NCBI GenBank assembly: GCA_964418605.1 | Contig: CAYQLY010000007.1 | Span: forward strand, 1-64,000 | Direction: 5' to 3' | DNA from: CAYQLY01 sp964418605 | GTDB lineage: Bacteria > Bacteroidota > Bacteroidia > Cytophagales > Cyclobacteriaceae | DNA: 64,000 bases | Shown here: positions 41,649 to 49,645 of the stretch, in pieces | Layout of the letters: every line of letters begins with the position of its first letter | How positions within the stretch are numbered: position 1 is the first letter of the stretch | Notes under the pieces: generated by a model | Seen by the model: only the letters and a program-made list of their open reading frames with translations | Databases searched by the model: none | What the model was told of the DNA's origin: nothing | Position numbers and translations under genes: made by a program

Positions 41649-42635
41649 TTATTTATCCAACTTAAGTTTCACTAGTCGTTCTAGTTCTCTTTCTACAATC
41701 TGACGTAGTGTTGTTTTTTCACTTTCTTTATTTTTAAAAATTAGACGGTGATGAAGTACCGATTCTGCTAAATTTTTAATATCATCCTCAACGACGTAAG
41801 ATCGGTGATTAGCTAAAGCATAAGCTTTTAAACATTTCAAAAATGTGATTCCACCACGTGTTGAAACACCTAATAGTACATCTGGATGACGGCGTGTATT
41901 AAAAATAATATTTTTTACGCCTGCTATAATTTCATCATGGATATGTACTTTTTCAGCTTCTTGTTGAAGATGAAGCACATCGCTATAGGAGAGTACTTGT
42001 TGTGTGTTGTCTTGGTAGTTGCCTATATTGAGGTAATTTTTATAAATCTCCATCTCAATATCTTCGGATACATAGCCCAATGTGATTTTCATAAAAAACC
42101 GATCCAGCTGAGCATGTGGTAGAGGATAGGTGCCTTCTGTTTCGACAGGGTTTTGAGTAGCGATGGTGAAGAATAGTTTTTCTAATAGATATGTACGATC
42201 ACCAATGGAAATTTGATTTTCTGCCATACATTCTAATAAAGCAGATTGAACTTTCGGTGAGGCACGGTTAATCTCATCAGCTAATAAGATGTTTGTAAAT
42301 AAAGGTCCTTTTTTGAATATGAAATCTTTTTTGGAATCATCGAAAATATGAGAACCGATTAAATCCATAGGAAGTAAATCAGGTGTAAACTGTATCCGTT
42401 TGAATAGTAGATGTGTTTCTTCCGGATGGGTGGTTAGGTTAAGATTATTAGATATAGATAATGCCAGTGTTTTAGCCATGACTGTTTTTCCTGAGCCTGG
42501 ATTATCTTCTAATAAAACATGTCCTTTTGCAATTAAACAGGTTACAACCTGTAGTATTTTGTCGTGCTTGCCTTTAATTACTTTTTCAATGTTGGCAATA
42601 AGATTTTCGATTTTCTGCTGATAAGTAGTGTTCAT
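41649..42635 (-). CDS. MoxR-family AAA+ ATPase, 328 aa
   Basis: Walker A is EDNPGSGKTVMAKTLA (GSGKT at 47-51), Walker B is LLADEINRASPKVQSALLECMAE (in part), and sensor 1 is ATQNPVETEGTYPLPHAQLDRF (in part). These place it in the MoxR family (COG0714). MoxR ATPases act as chaperones for protein assembly, often with a vWA/DUF58 partner. Here it is followed on the same strand by the transglutaminase-like gene and the DUF58 gene (gap of five and seven bases), the classic MoxR/DUF58/transglutaminase cluster. Length is standard. Confidence 0.95.
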   Translation of the reverse strand: MNTTYQQKIENLIANIEKVIKGKHDKILQVVTCLIAKGHVLLEDNPGSGKTVMAKTLALSISNNLNLTTHPEETHLLFKRIQFTPDLLPMDLIGSHIFDDSKKDFIFKKGPLFTNILLADEINRASPKVQSALLECMAENQISIGDRTYLLEKLFFTIATQNPVETEGTYPLPHAQLDRFFMKITLGYVSEDIEMEIYKNYLNIGNYQDNTQQVLSYSDVLHLQQEAEKVHIHDEIIAGVKNIIFNTRRHPDVLLGVSTRGGITFLKCLKAYALANHRSYVVEDDIKNLAESVLHHRLIFKNKESEKTTLRQIVERELERLVKLKLDK

Positions 42636-42640
42636 ATGGT

Positions 42641-45280
42641 TTACTCTTTTGGTTTTATAAAGAAATGATACGTTAATCGGCTGTTTAAAAATTGGGCAAT
42701 ACGTTTCTTAACCGAAAAATATTTTTTTATACTTTTATTAAATTGAGGATAAAAATCGGTTAAAAACTCTATTTCTTGTACATCAAGTGGCATCGGCGCA
42801 TATTTCGATTTTAAATAAATGGATATGAATGCCGTAAATGAGACTTGCATTACAGGATCTACAACTGTCTTAGCATATTCAAGAGGTGTCTCATGTTTTC
42901 GTACTAACCCCATTTGATTGCATAAGAACATCGTGTAGCGGTACAGCCAATATGCTTTTTGATGAGGCTTTCGAGCGGACTTTGCTCGTATGCGCAAATA
43001 CATATAACACACTAGTGGTGTTATAATTAAAAAGAATATCAAACATCCAATAAGGATAAGTATAGTCTCTGTTATTTTTTTGAACCAATCGTATTTTTCC
43101 TGAGCTGGTGTTTTTTTCTTTTCTTCGTCTTTTTTAAGTTCTTCCACAGATAATAGATGAATTTCATCAATAGGAAGTTGTGCAGGAAAACGATTAAGTA
43201 ATGTTTTGAACTGCTTTGGTGAAGAAACTGATTTTATCTTTTCCATTTTTGAATCATAGGAGATGGCTAGTATGTAATCGCCTACTTTCAATGAGTCTAA
43301 TGCAATCGGCGCATCTTCATATTTAATAATAGCGTGTGAAATATTTAAATTAACTGTATCGCTTGGATTAAGCTCAAACTCTTGATCGTGGAATACCATT
43401 TCACGCAAGTCCAATGCAAGTGTTTTTTTGATAGTGTCTTTTCGAACAATAAGGCCTTTGCCAGCAAACCATGCTTTAGGTGGTTGACCTGGTGGTGTGC
43501 CATCTGGTTTTTGTGATTCCCTTGCTTCATTGTCTCCAATAGTAGTATCAAAATCAAGCCAACCATAACCAGGAAAGTAGACTTGTACCCAAGCATGTGC
43601 TTGGTCGGAGTAAAACCAATACCATCCCGGATTTTTGTTGCTTCGGTTTTGAGTTAAAAATCCTACTGCCATGCGTGAAGGGATACCACATGATCTTAAT
43701 AAGAAGAGAGTTGAGCCTGCAAAATAGGTGCAGTACCCTTTTTTATTTTTAAATAAAAAATAACTGAGATTGGAAACGTTCTGTAGTCCTTGATTGTCTT
43801 TGATATCGTGGCTTCCAGGCAACAAGGTGTATTTGAATAATGGTTTTCCTAAGGAGTCTTTGGATAAAAAATAATCTTTAATACGGTTGACTTTGTCAAT
43901 AGGAATAGTTGCTCCTTTGGTAATAGTATTTGCTAATGTACGAATCGAATCAAATACGGATCCTTTTGGCAAGTAAGTATAGTATTTTAAGAATACGGTA
44001 TCTTCTTTTTTATAATTCTTTACACTGCTTAAAACTTGTCTTCGCATTTCTGCAAATTGTTTGATAACAGGATGATCAACGTTATATACAAAATAAGCAC
44101 TGTTTAAATCAGATACATAGCACATGGCACGATAAGCTGATTTAAATTGATCTTTAAAATCCTCTTGTACAGAAATAGATTGGCAGGCAAAAGCTGTACT
44201 AGGCGCTGTAAATGTTCTAGGTGAAAGCTTATTAATATAAATATCTACTTCTTTAACTTTTCGGTAGATTGAACCTTTACTATTAGGAATGATAGTTGTG
44301 TCTCGTTGTGTGAAAAATAGAGGTATTTTACTTGGATCGGGATTGAATTGGTCACTTGATGGCATGAAGGGATCCATTTCAAAACGTTCTCGTTTGGTAT
44401 CGTATTTTGTTAAATAATAACATGTAAAATAAAGTGGGTTGGGGACAGGTGGATCAGCATCAAAAAAATTGTCTAAGTAAGCACAAAACAAGAGTTGCTC
44501 ATTGGGGCGATCGAGACGTGAACGAAGTTCTGCAAATTTTTCTAGATCAAACGTATCATCATCATTTTTTTTAATTAGGTTTCCTTCATTCTTTGATTTG
44601 GATTGAGAGGATGATTTTTTTCCTATGCCTGCAATGATCTGGTCGTATTTTACGGTCATTAAATAATAGGCTCCCCAGAAAATCAATAATAAAAATACAA
44701 TAAAGAGAGTAAGACGTCTTATAAGAATTAAGACTTGATTTTTTTCTGCTTGAAATACAGTATGAATAAGTTCGCGTACATACAACAGATAAATAGTATA
44801 GAAGAGAACAGGAAAAAAGAACCAAAAGATATCTTCAATGTGAAGCTCTGAGGAGCGTGCTAATAAAATAATATTAATTGCTGATAAAAAACATGTAAAA
44901 ACAACAACAAAATAACGAAAGCGTGTAAGACCATAGCCTGCTATCCAGCCTATCAAAAAAATAACACTGTACTGGATAAATTGAACACTGATAAAAAATG
45001 AATCAAACTCACCGGGATAGAATTTATCAATGGAATGGTATCCCAGGTATAAGCTGCCTATCAATAATCCGAATGAAATTAAAAAGCGAACACGGATAAA
45101 ATAAAGAATATAAGCTATGCAAAGACCTGTCGTGAAAAAGCCCAACTGCCAGAGTGGCTTCATATTTAAAAACGATAAATAGGAGTTCGTTTTTTCAATC
45201 AATATCCAGCCTACAGCTATTGTTGGTATAACAATAAGAGCTAGTTCGGCTATTAATTTAACAAATGGACGTTCTTTCAT
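42641..45280 (-). CDS. membrane protein with transglutaminase-like domain (TgpA-like), 879 aa
   Basis: About six membrane spans lie in the first 215 residues, a large periplasmic region follows, and the transglutaminase core has the Cys in NKKGYCTYFAGSTLFLLRSCG (in part), the His in SDQAHAWVQVYFP and the Asp in WLDFDTTIGD: the full Cys-His-Asp triad is present. One further span lies at about residue 745, and a C-terminal cytoplasmic tail is about 110 long. The role is unknown; related TgpA proteins are essential membrane enzymes in some bacteria. It is flanked by moxR and a DUF58 gene, which suggests a joint maturation or envelope function. Confidence 0.9.
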   Translation of the reverse strand: MKERPFVKLIAELALIVIPTIAVGWILIEKTNSYLSFLNMKPLWQLGFFTTGLCIAYILYFIRVRFLISFGLLIGSLYLGYHSIDKFYPGEFDSFFISVQFIQYSVIFLIGWIAGYGLTRFRYFVVVFTCFLSAINIILLARSSELHIEDIFWFFFPVLFYTIYLLYVRELIHTVFQAEKNQVLILIRRLTLFIVFLLLIFWGAYYLMTVKYDQIIAGIGKKSSSQSKSKNEGNLIKKNDDDTFDLEKFAELRSRLDRPNEQLLFCAYLDNFFDADPPVPNPLYFTCYYLTKYDTKRERFEMDPFMPSSDQFNPDPSKIPLFFTQRDTTIIPNSKGSIYRKVKEVDIYINKLSPRTFTAPSTAFACQSISVQEDFKDQFKSAYRAMCYVSDLNSAYFVYNVDHPVIKQFAEMRRQVLSSVKNYKKEDTVFLKYYTYLPKGSVFDSIRTLANTITKGATIPIDKVNRIKDYFLSKDSLGKPLFKYTLLPGSHDIKDNQGLQNVSNLSYFLFKNKKGYCTYFAGSTLFLLRSCGIPSRMAVGFLTQNRSNKNPGWYWFYSDQAHAWVQVYFPGYGWLDFDTTIGDNEARESQKPDGTPPGQPPKAWFAGKGLIVRKDTIKKTLALDLREMVFHDQEFELNPSDTVNLNISHAIIKYEDAPIALDSLKVGDYILAISYDSKMEKIKSVSSPKQFKTLLNRFPAQLPIDEIHLLSVEELKKDEEKKKTPAQEKYDWFKKITETILILIGCLIFFLIITPLVCYMYLRIRAKSARKPHQKAYWLYRYTMFLCNQMGLVRKHETPLEYAKTVVDPVMQVSFTAFISIYLKSKYAPMPLDVQEIEFLTDFYPQFNKSIKKYFSVKKRIAQFLNSRLTYHFFIKPKE

Positions 45281-45287
45281 TTGATAG

Positions 45288-46634
45288 TTATAATTCTATA
45301 TAATGAATAGTATTATTTTTTAAAAGTGTTTTTAATGACCGTTCGTTGCGCAAAACTTTTCTTCTCGATCGTGAAAAAATCCATTGACGTATAGCTTTAT
45401 CGGTTGGATTTTTCTTCTTTCGTATAAAGATAGAGGTCCATTGAAAGAAGCGATGTGTTGTAAAGCTGGTTGATAATTTTACCCAGAAAAAAATCACATC
45501 TTTCTTTTTAGCTAGGAGTAATTTTTCAATGTCATCGACAGAGGTTAATGAAGAGACTGCCACTAAAAAAGTTCCCGGTTTATCACCATATTCTGTGATG
45601 GGTTCTTTTTTTTGCCATTCTGCTGTACTGATTTGGTAGGTTGTTTTTTCTTCCTCGGAAATTTGAAACGTTGTTGTCACAGGTTGGTCAGTCAGATAGC
45701 GTATTTGCACGCCTTCTTTTTTTAATGAATGAACAGTATTTTCTAAAATCGTTTTATAATAATTTAGAAAAAAAGAAGCGATAGCAGGTTTCACAGAAAT
45801 GGTTTGATAGAAGCTACCTATCATATAAATGTGTGAAGCGTATGGATTGACTATCTCAGGAATACGTACAACTAGTTCTTTATTTTTAGCATAAATTTTC
45901 CAAACGATTCGACGTACATCATCACCTGATTCAAAATTTTTATAGTTGAGGTGCTCACCTTCTATTCGTTTAAGTGTTTGAATACGTAGAGTATCTTCTT
46001 CGGTTCGGTTTGGATCTACTATAAGTTCTTCTAGTGCTACAGTTGGAGGGGTTGTGTAAATAGACTTTGTTAAGCGGTAACGAAATGGAAATCGAAAGAG
46101 TTGAAACATGTCTTCAAAGAAAACAACAACTTGTAAAATGGTATATTCTTTAATATCGTATAGTGCGGCTGTTTGCGCACCTGTAATTCCTGTTCTGAAA
46201 AATTTCCTTTGTTCGCGCACCGCATTTTCTAAAGGAAAAACGGATGTTTGATGATAATCTTGAAAAACCAATTTTACTTTAATAAACCCTAAGAATGGGC
46301 GAAGTGCACTCAATAGTTGTATTCGTACAGGTGTTACCCCGACAGGCCCTTTGACATCTATTCCAAATCGTATGGCCAGCTGGCGTTCATGTGTGAATAG
46401 AAAATAGATCCAGCTGATAAGCGTTGTTAATAATCCAATAGCGAATAATCCTGCGAATACAACTGTAATCGCTATTCCCAACGTTAGCAATACTTCTGCG
46501 AATGATGAATAATCAACATAATATTCTTTTTTTACCCAAATCCATACACCATAACCTAGTGCGACAAGTAAAATAAAGTTTCTCTTGAATGGAAAAAAAC
46601 TAATGATATAATTTAGCTTACGTTGGAATTTCAT
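45288..46634 (-). CDS. DUF58 family membrane protein, 448 aa
   Basis: Two membrane spans occur near the N-terminus (about 17-35 and 48-80). The DUF58 signature is present near residue 233: LNYKNFESGDDVRRIVWKIYAKNKELVVR (in part), where the GDDxRxIxWK motif is diagnostic. A vWA-like fold is expected after it. DUF58 proteins are encoded with MoxR ATPases and are thought to be their substrates or partners at the inner membrane. It starts 46634 on the minus strand and is the first gene of the three-gene cluster. The N-terminal region before DUF58 is longer than in many homologues. Confidence 0.87.
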   Translation of the reverse strand: MKFQRKLNYIISFFPFKRNFILLVALGYGVWIWVKKEYYVDYSSFAEVLLTLGIAITVVFAGLFAIGLLTTLISWIYFLFTHERQLAIRFGIDVKGPVGVTPVRIQLLSALRPFLGFIKVKLVFQDYHQTSVFPLENAVREQRKFFRTGITGAQTAALYDIKEYTILQVVVFFEDMFQLFRFPFRYRLTKSIYTTPPTVALEELIVDPNRTEEDTLRIQTLKRIEGEHLNYKNFESGDDVRRIVWKIYAKNKELVVRIPEIVNPYASHIYMIGSFYQTISVKPAIASFFLNYYKTILENTVHSLKKEGVQIRYLTDQPVTTTFQISEEEKTTYQISTAEWQKKEPITEYGDKPGTFLVAVSSLTSVDDIEKLLLAKKKDVIFFWVKLSTSFTTHRFFQWTSIFIRKKKNPTDKAIRQWIFSRSRRKVLRNERSLKTLLKNNTIHYIEL

Positions 46635-46740
46635 TCCTCACATTCGGATTTGATATCTAAATATAACCAGCTGTAGCATATGAAACAAGACTATACGATT
46701 GGGTATTTAAATAAATAATTAAATCCTTTTTACGAATGAT

Positions 46741-47409
46741 TTATTTCCATGCCCTAGTCATTTCACGTTTGCCAGGAGGTCCAGGTAATGTTTCTATTGT
46801 AAAGCCTGCTTCTCGAAGAGTACGCTTAAAAGCCCCTTGAGCACAATAGGTTACCAAATAACCATCTGGGACAAGGAGTTGATACGCTTTTTCAAAATTT
46901 TTTAATTCCCACAATTCCGGTTGTTTGTTTGGTGCAAAAGCATCATAATAAATAATATCTACTAATTCATTGCTTATGTAAGTTGGCCAAGGTGTAGTTG
47001 TTTTATGAATTTTTAGTTGATTATTTAGGGTCACTGTTATATTCCAGAAAGATTGATGGAGTTGATTAAAGAAAAATGTAAGTTCAGGATCGTGTAGTAG
47101 GTCGGTATAGTTAAGCGAAAAAATTGTTGAACTTGAAATCGGGTAAGGTTCTATGGAATTATACTCTATAGAATACCTTGGATTTTTTTTAATAGCTCGG
47201 TATGTTAAAAGGGCGTTGAGGCCTGTGCCAAAGCCTATTTCGAGTATGGTGATTTTATCTTTTTTTGAGAGGGTGGGTAGAAGTCCGTGTTGGATAAAAA
47301 CATGTTCTGACTCTTGAATAGCGCCATGTTTAGAGTGGTAGGTTTCGTTAAGCTCTTCTATATATAATGTGTGTGAACCATCTTTTGTCGTAAGCAATGA
47401 AATAGCCAT
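46741..47409 (-). CDS. mnmD: MnmD-like tRNA U34 methyltransferase, 222 aa
   Basis: It has the SAM-binding motif EIGFGTGLNALLTYRA, the acidic strand motif VDIIYYDAFAPNKQPELW, and the C-terminal GAFKRTLREAGFTIETLPGP with PGKREMTRA, all matching the stand-alone MnmD/DUF752 methyltransferase domain (equivalent to the N-terminal half of MnmC). It methylates the aminomethyl intermediate on U34 of certain tRNAs. The oxidase half, MnmC2, is absent, as in many bacteria. It is nine bases upstream of ispF on the opposite side of the same transcript direction, that is, downstream of ispF. Confidence 0.88.
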   Translation of the reverse strand: MAISLLTTKDGSHTLYIEELNETYHSKHGAIQESEHVFIQHGLLPTLSKKDKITILEIGFGTGLNALLTYRAIKKNPRYSIEYNSIEPYPISSSTIFSLNYTDLLHDPELTFFFNQLHQSFWNITVTLNNQLKIHKTTTPWPTYISNELVDIIYYDAFAPNKQPELWELKNFEKAYQLLVPDGYLVTYCAQGAFKRTLREAGFTIETLPGPPGKREMTRAWK

Positions 47410-47417
47410 ACTCTAAT

Positions 47418-47885
47418 TTATTGAATAAGTGTAATGGCATGAGCTACAATACCTTCTTTCTTTCCAACAAACCCCATGCCTTCGGTGGTGGTAGCCTTGA
47501 TGGATATTTTTTCTTCATTGATAGACATAACCTCTGACAAGCATTTTTTCATAGCAGGAATGTGTGAACTGATTTTAGGCTCTTGTAAGCAAATGGTTGA
47601 ATCTATGTTGATGATTGTATAGTTTTTGGCTCTAAGTAATTCTATTACTTTTTTTAATAAAATCTTACTATCTATGTTTTTATATTTCTGATCGTTGTCT
47701 GGAAAGTGTTGGCCAATGTCACCAAGATTAGCTGCACCTAAAAGCGCATCACAGATAGCATGAATAAGCACATCTGCATCAGAATGCCCTAAGGCACCAT
47801 GTGTATGTGGAATTTGAATTCCTCCTAACCAAAATGGTCTTCCTTCTAGAAGTACATGTACATCATATCCGTATCCTATTCGCAT
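47418..47885 (-). CDS. ispF: 2-C-methyl-D-erythritol 2,4-cyclodiphosphate synthase, 155 aa
   Basis: The metal-binding Asp/His start GYGYDVH (D8, H10), GHSDADVLIHAICDALLGA and IKATTTEGMGFVGKKEGI are the family signatures. It converts the CDP-methyl-erythritol phosphate intermediate to the cyclodiphosphate in the MEP isoprenoid pathway, as a trimer in the cytoplasm. Length is standard (155-160). It is eight bases upstream of mnmD and 21 bases downstream of the PaiB-type gene, so the three may form an operon. No other MEP gene is in the window. Confidence 0.97.
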   Translation of the reverse strand: MRIGYGYDVHVLLEGRPFWLGGIQIPHTHGALGHSDADVLIHAICDALLGAANLGDIGQHFPDNDQKYKNIDSKILLKKVIELLRAKNYTIINIDSTICLQEPKISSHIPAMKKCLSEVMSINEEKISIKATTTEGMGFVGKKEGIVAHAITLIQ

Positions 47886-47906
47886 AATTTAGTTGTTTAA
47901 TAAGTT

Positions 47907-48524
47907 TTAATTGATGTTGTTTGCTTTTTTCATAAAAATAGCTAATTCATTTTCTTGGCTATTAGCACTTTCTTCAAATGTTTTAATGATGTGTTTGATT
48001 TCATTCTCTGATTTGTTTTGACTTAGCTTCTTCTTCGCTTCTAATTTAGTCACGGTAATTTCGAATGTTACAATGGCATTTAGCATTTTTTCTTTATAAT
48101 TAATTGGTAAATTTCCCCATTGTTCTAAATAGTCTCTTTCATGCGTGGTAATCATTTTTTCCATAATTTCTAATGACTGATTAGGCTCAGATATAATTTT
48201 TCCATCTCCATAAGCATGAACGGTAATGTAATTCCAGGTAGGAACATTTAGAGTACTTTCGTAGTGTGTTGGAGAAATATAGGCGTGTGGTCCATTGAAT
48301 ATAACTAAGATGTGGTTTTCCATGATTTCTTCCCATTGCTTATTTCCTTTTGCCATATGAGATAATAGCGTAATGTTTTCTTTAGTTTCACAAATTACAA
48401 AAGGCAAATGTGTGGCTGATTGAAAATTGTCTTTAACAGTTACCATTATACCGAAATTATAGCGTTTCATTAGATTTATTATTTCAGTATGGTTTGTTGT
48501 TAGATAATGATCAGGTATATACAT
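47907..48524 (-). CDS. PaiB-type FMN-binding protein, 205 aa
   Basis: It starts MYIPDHYLTTNHTEIINLMK and contains ATHLPFVICETKENITLLSHMAKGN and the core PHAYISPTHYESTLNVPTWN (each quoted in part where longer), the signature of the PaiB family (FMN-binding split-barrel fold). Members were named as negative regulators of proteases and sporulation in Bacillus. They are now viewed as flavin-binding proteins of unclear reaction. The length is typical at 200-210. The C-terminal helix (about 160-205) is acidic and longer than in some members. It is upstream of ispF by 21 bases on the same strand. Confidence 0.85.
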   Translation of the reverse strand: MYIPDHYLTTNHTEIINLMKRYNFGIMVTVKDNFQSATHLPFVICETKENITLLSHMAKGNKQWEEIMENHILVIFNGPHAYISPTHYESTLNVPTWNYITVHAYGDGKIISEPNQSLEIMEKMITTHERDYLEQWGNLPINYKEKMLNAIVTFEITVTKLEAKKKLSQNKSENEIKHIIKTFEESANSQENELAIFMKKANNIN

Positions 48525-48547
48525 GCTATAAAATGGGTTAATAAAAT

Positions 48548-49588
48548 TTATCCAGCGACATAATTTATGTATTTAATCTTGTTTAGTATATATATTGTAA
48601 ATAATGATAGTGTTAAACATATTACTGTTGTAATTGGAATGCCTATAAGAGGGTGAATAAATGTATAATCTATTCCTGCCTTATGCAACACAGTTAAAAC
48701 AAATATATGTATTAAATATATGCCATAGCTGTATCGATTAATCAAATCTCGAATAGGCGATAGTGTTTTGGTTTGTATTTTTTGATTTTGAATTAATATA
48801 AATAAACCACTGGCAGCCATTGCCACATTTGGTGTTAAGTAATTGTAGAGTGTTTCTGTAAATCGATTATTTTTTACAGATAATAGATAAGTGCCTATAG
48901 CAGTCACGAGAATACCAGTTAATAGTAGAGTATAAGATATTATTTTTGTACAGTCGATCTTTTTTAGAGATAAATAATAGCCTAGAACTAAATAGCCGAT
49001 ATATCCTGAAAAATAAGTCAGCTCAATGTGTAGTTTGAATAGCACGATAAATGGTAGTTGGCTAATTATAGTAATAAACCAAATGATTAGAAAATATAAA
49101 ATTTCTTTTTCATTTGCATTTCTGACAAACTTTCCTATGATCGGTACAATGAGGTATACGCCTATAATCATATACACATACCATAAGTGAAAAGAACTGC
49201 CTTTGCTAAGTTCTGAAAATACCCATTTTATAGTTTCTGTAAGTGTAATTATTTCATTGTTTTGTAGCTTTAAAATTAAATTAATACTAATATAAAACAG
49301 GCTCCAAAAAATAAAAGGAAGCACTATTCTTAAAAATCTTTTTTTCAAAAAAACGCCTATACTTTCTTCTTTAGAAAGCAACAAAGCGCCTGTAATCATG
49401 ACAAAAATGGGGACACAACATCGAACCGTACTATCATATAAATTGCCTATCCACCATGTATTGGTAGACAGTGTGTGGTATTGATATAGAATAGGAGCAG
49501 CGACATGTAGGCTTATTACACCAATTGTTGCTATACATCTTAGATTCGCTATCCAAGTTAATTTTTGATCTTGGTGTATAGGTGTCAT
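48548..49588 (-). CDS. acyltransferase family 3 membrane protein, 346 aa
   Basis: About ten hydrophobic spans run through the protein. The first ends in the ISLHVAAPILYQY segment, where the His is the conserved active-site residue of the acyltransferase-3 family, and FVMITGALLLSKEE and WYVYMIIGVYLIVPII match further conserved points. Such enzymes O-acylate sugars of surface polysaccharides at the inner membrane. The C-terminal span region SYGIYLIHIFVLTVLHKAG is typical. It stands with the PaiB gene 23 bases downstream and has no glycan cluster beside it; its target is unknown. Confidence 0.9.
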   Translation of the reverse strand: MTPIHQDQKLTWIANLRCIATIGVISLHVAAPILYQYHTLSTNTWWIGNLYDSTVRCCVPIFVMITGALLLSKEESIGVFLKKRFLRIVLPFIFWSLFYISINLILKLQNNEIITLTETIKWVFSELSKGSSFHLWYVYMIIGVYLIVPIIGKFVRNANEKEILYFLIIWFITIISQLPFIVLFKLHIELTYFSGYIGYLVLGYYLSLKKIDCTKIISYTLLLTGILVTAIGTYLLSVKNNRFTETLYNYLTPNVAMAASGLFILIQNQKIQTKTLSPIRDLINRYSYGIYLIHIFVLTVLHKAGIDYTFIHPLIGIPITTVICLTLSLFTIYILNKIKYINYVAG

Positions 49589-49645
49589 GATGTATAGTAG
49601 TGTGTGTCGATTTTTACAAAAATAGATAAAACCACTAGTTGTTTT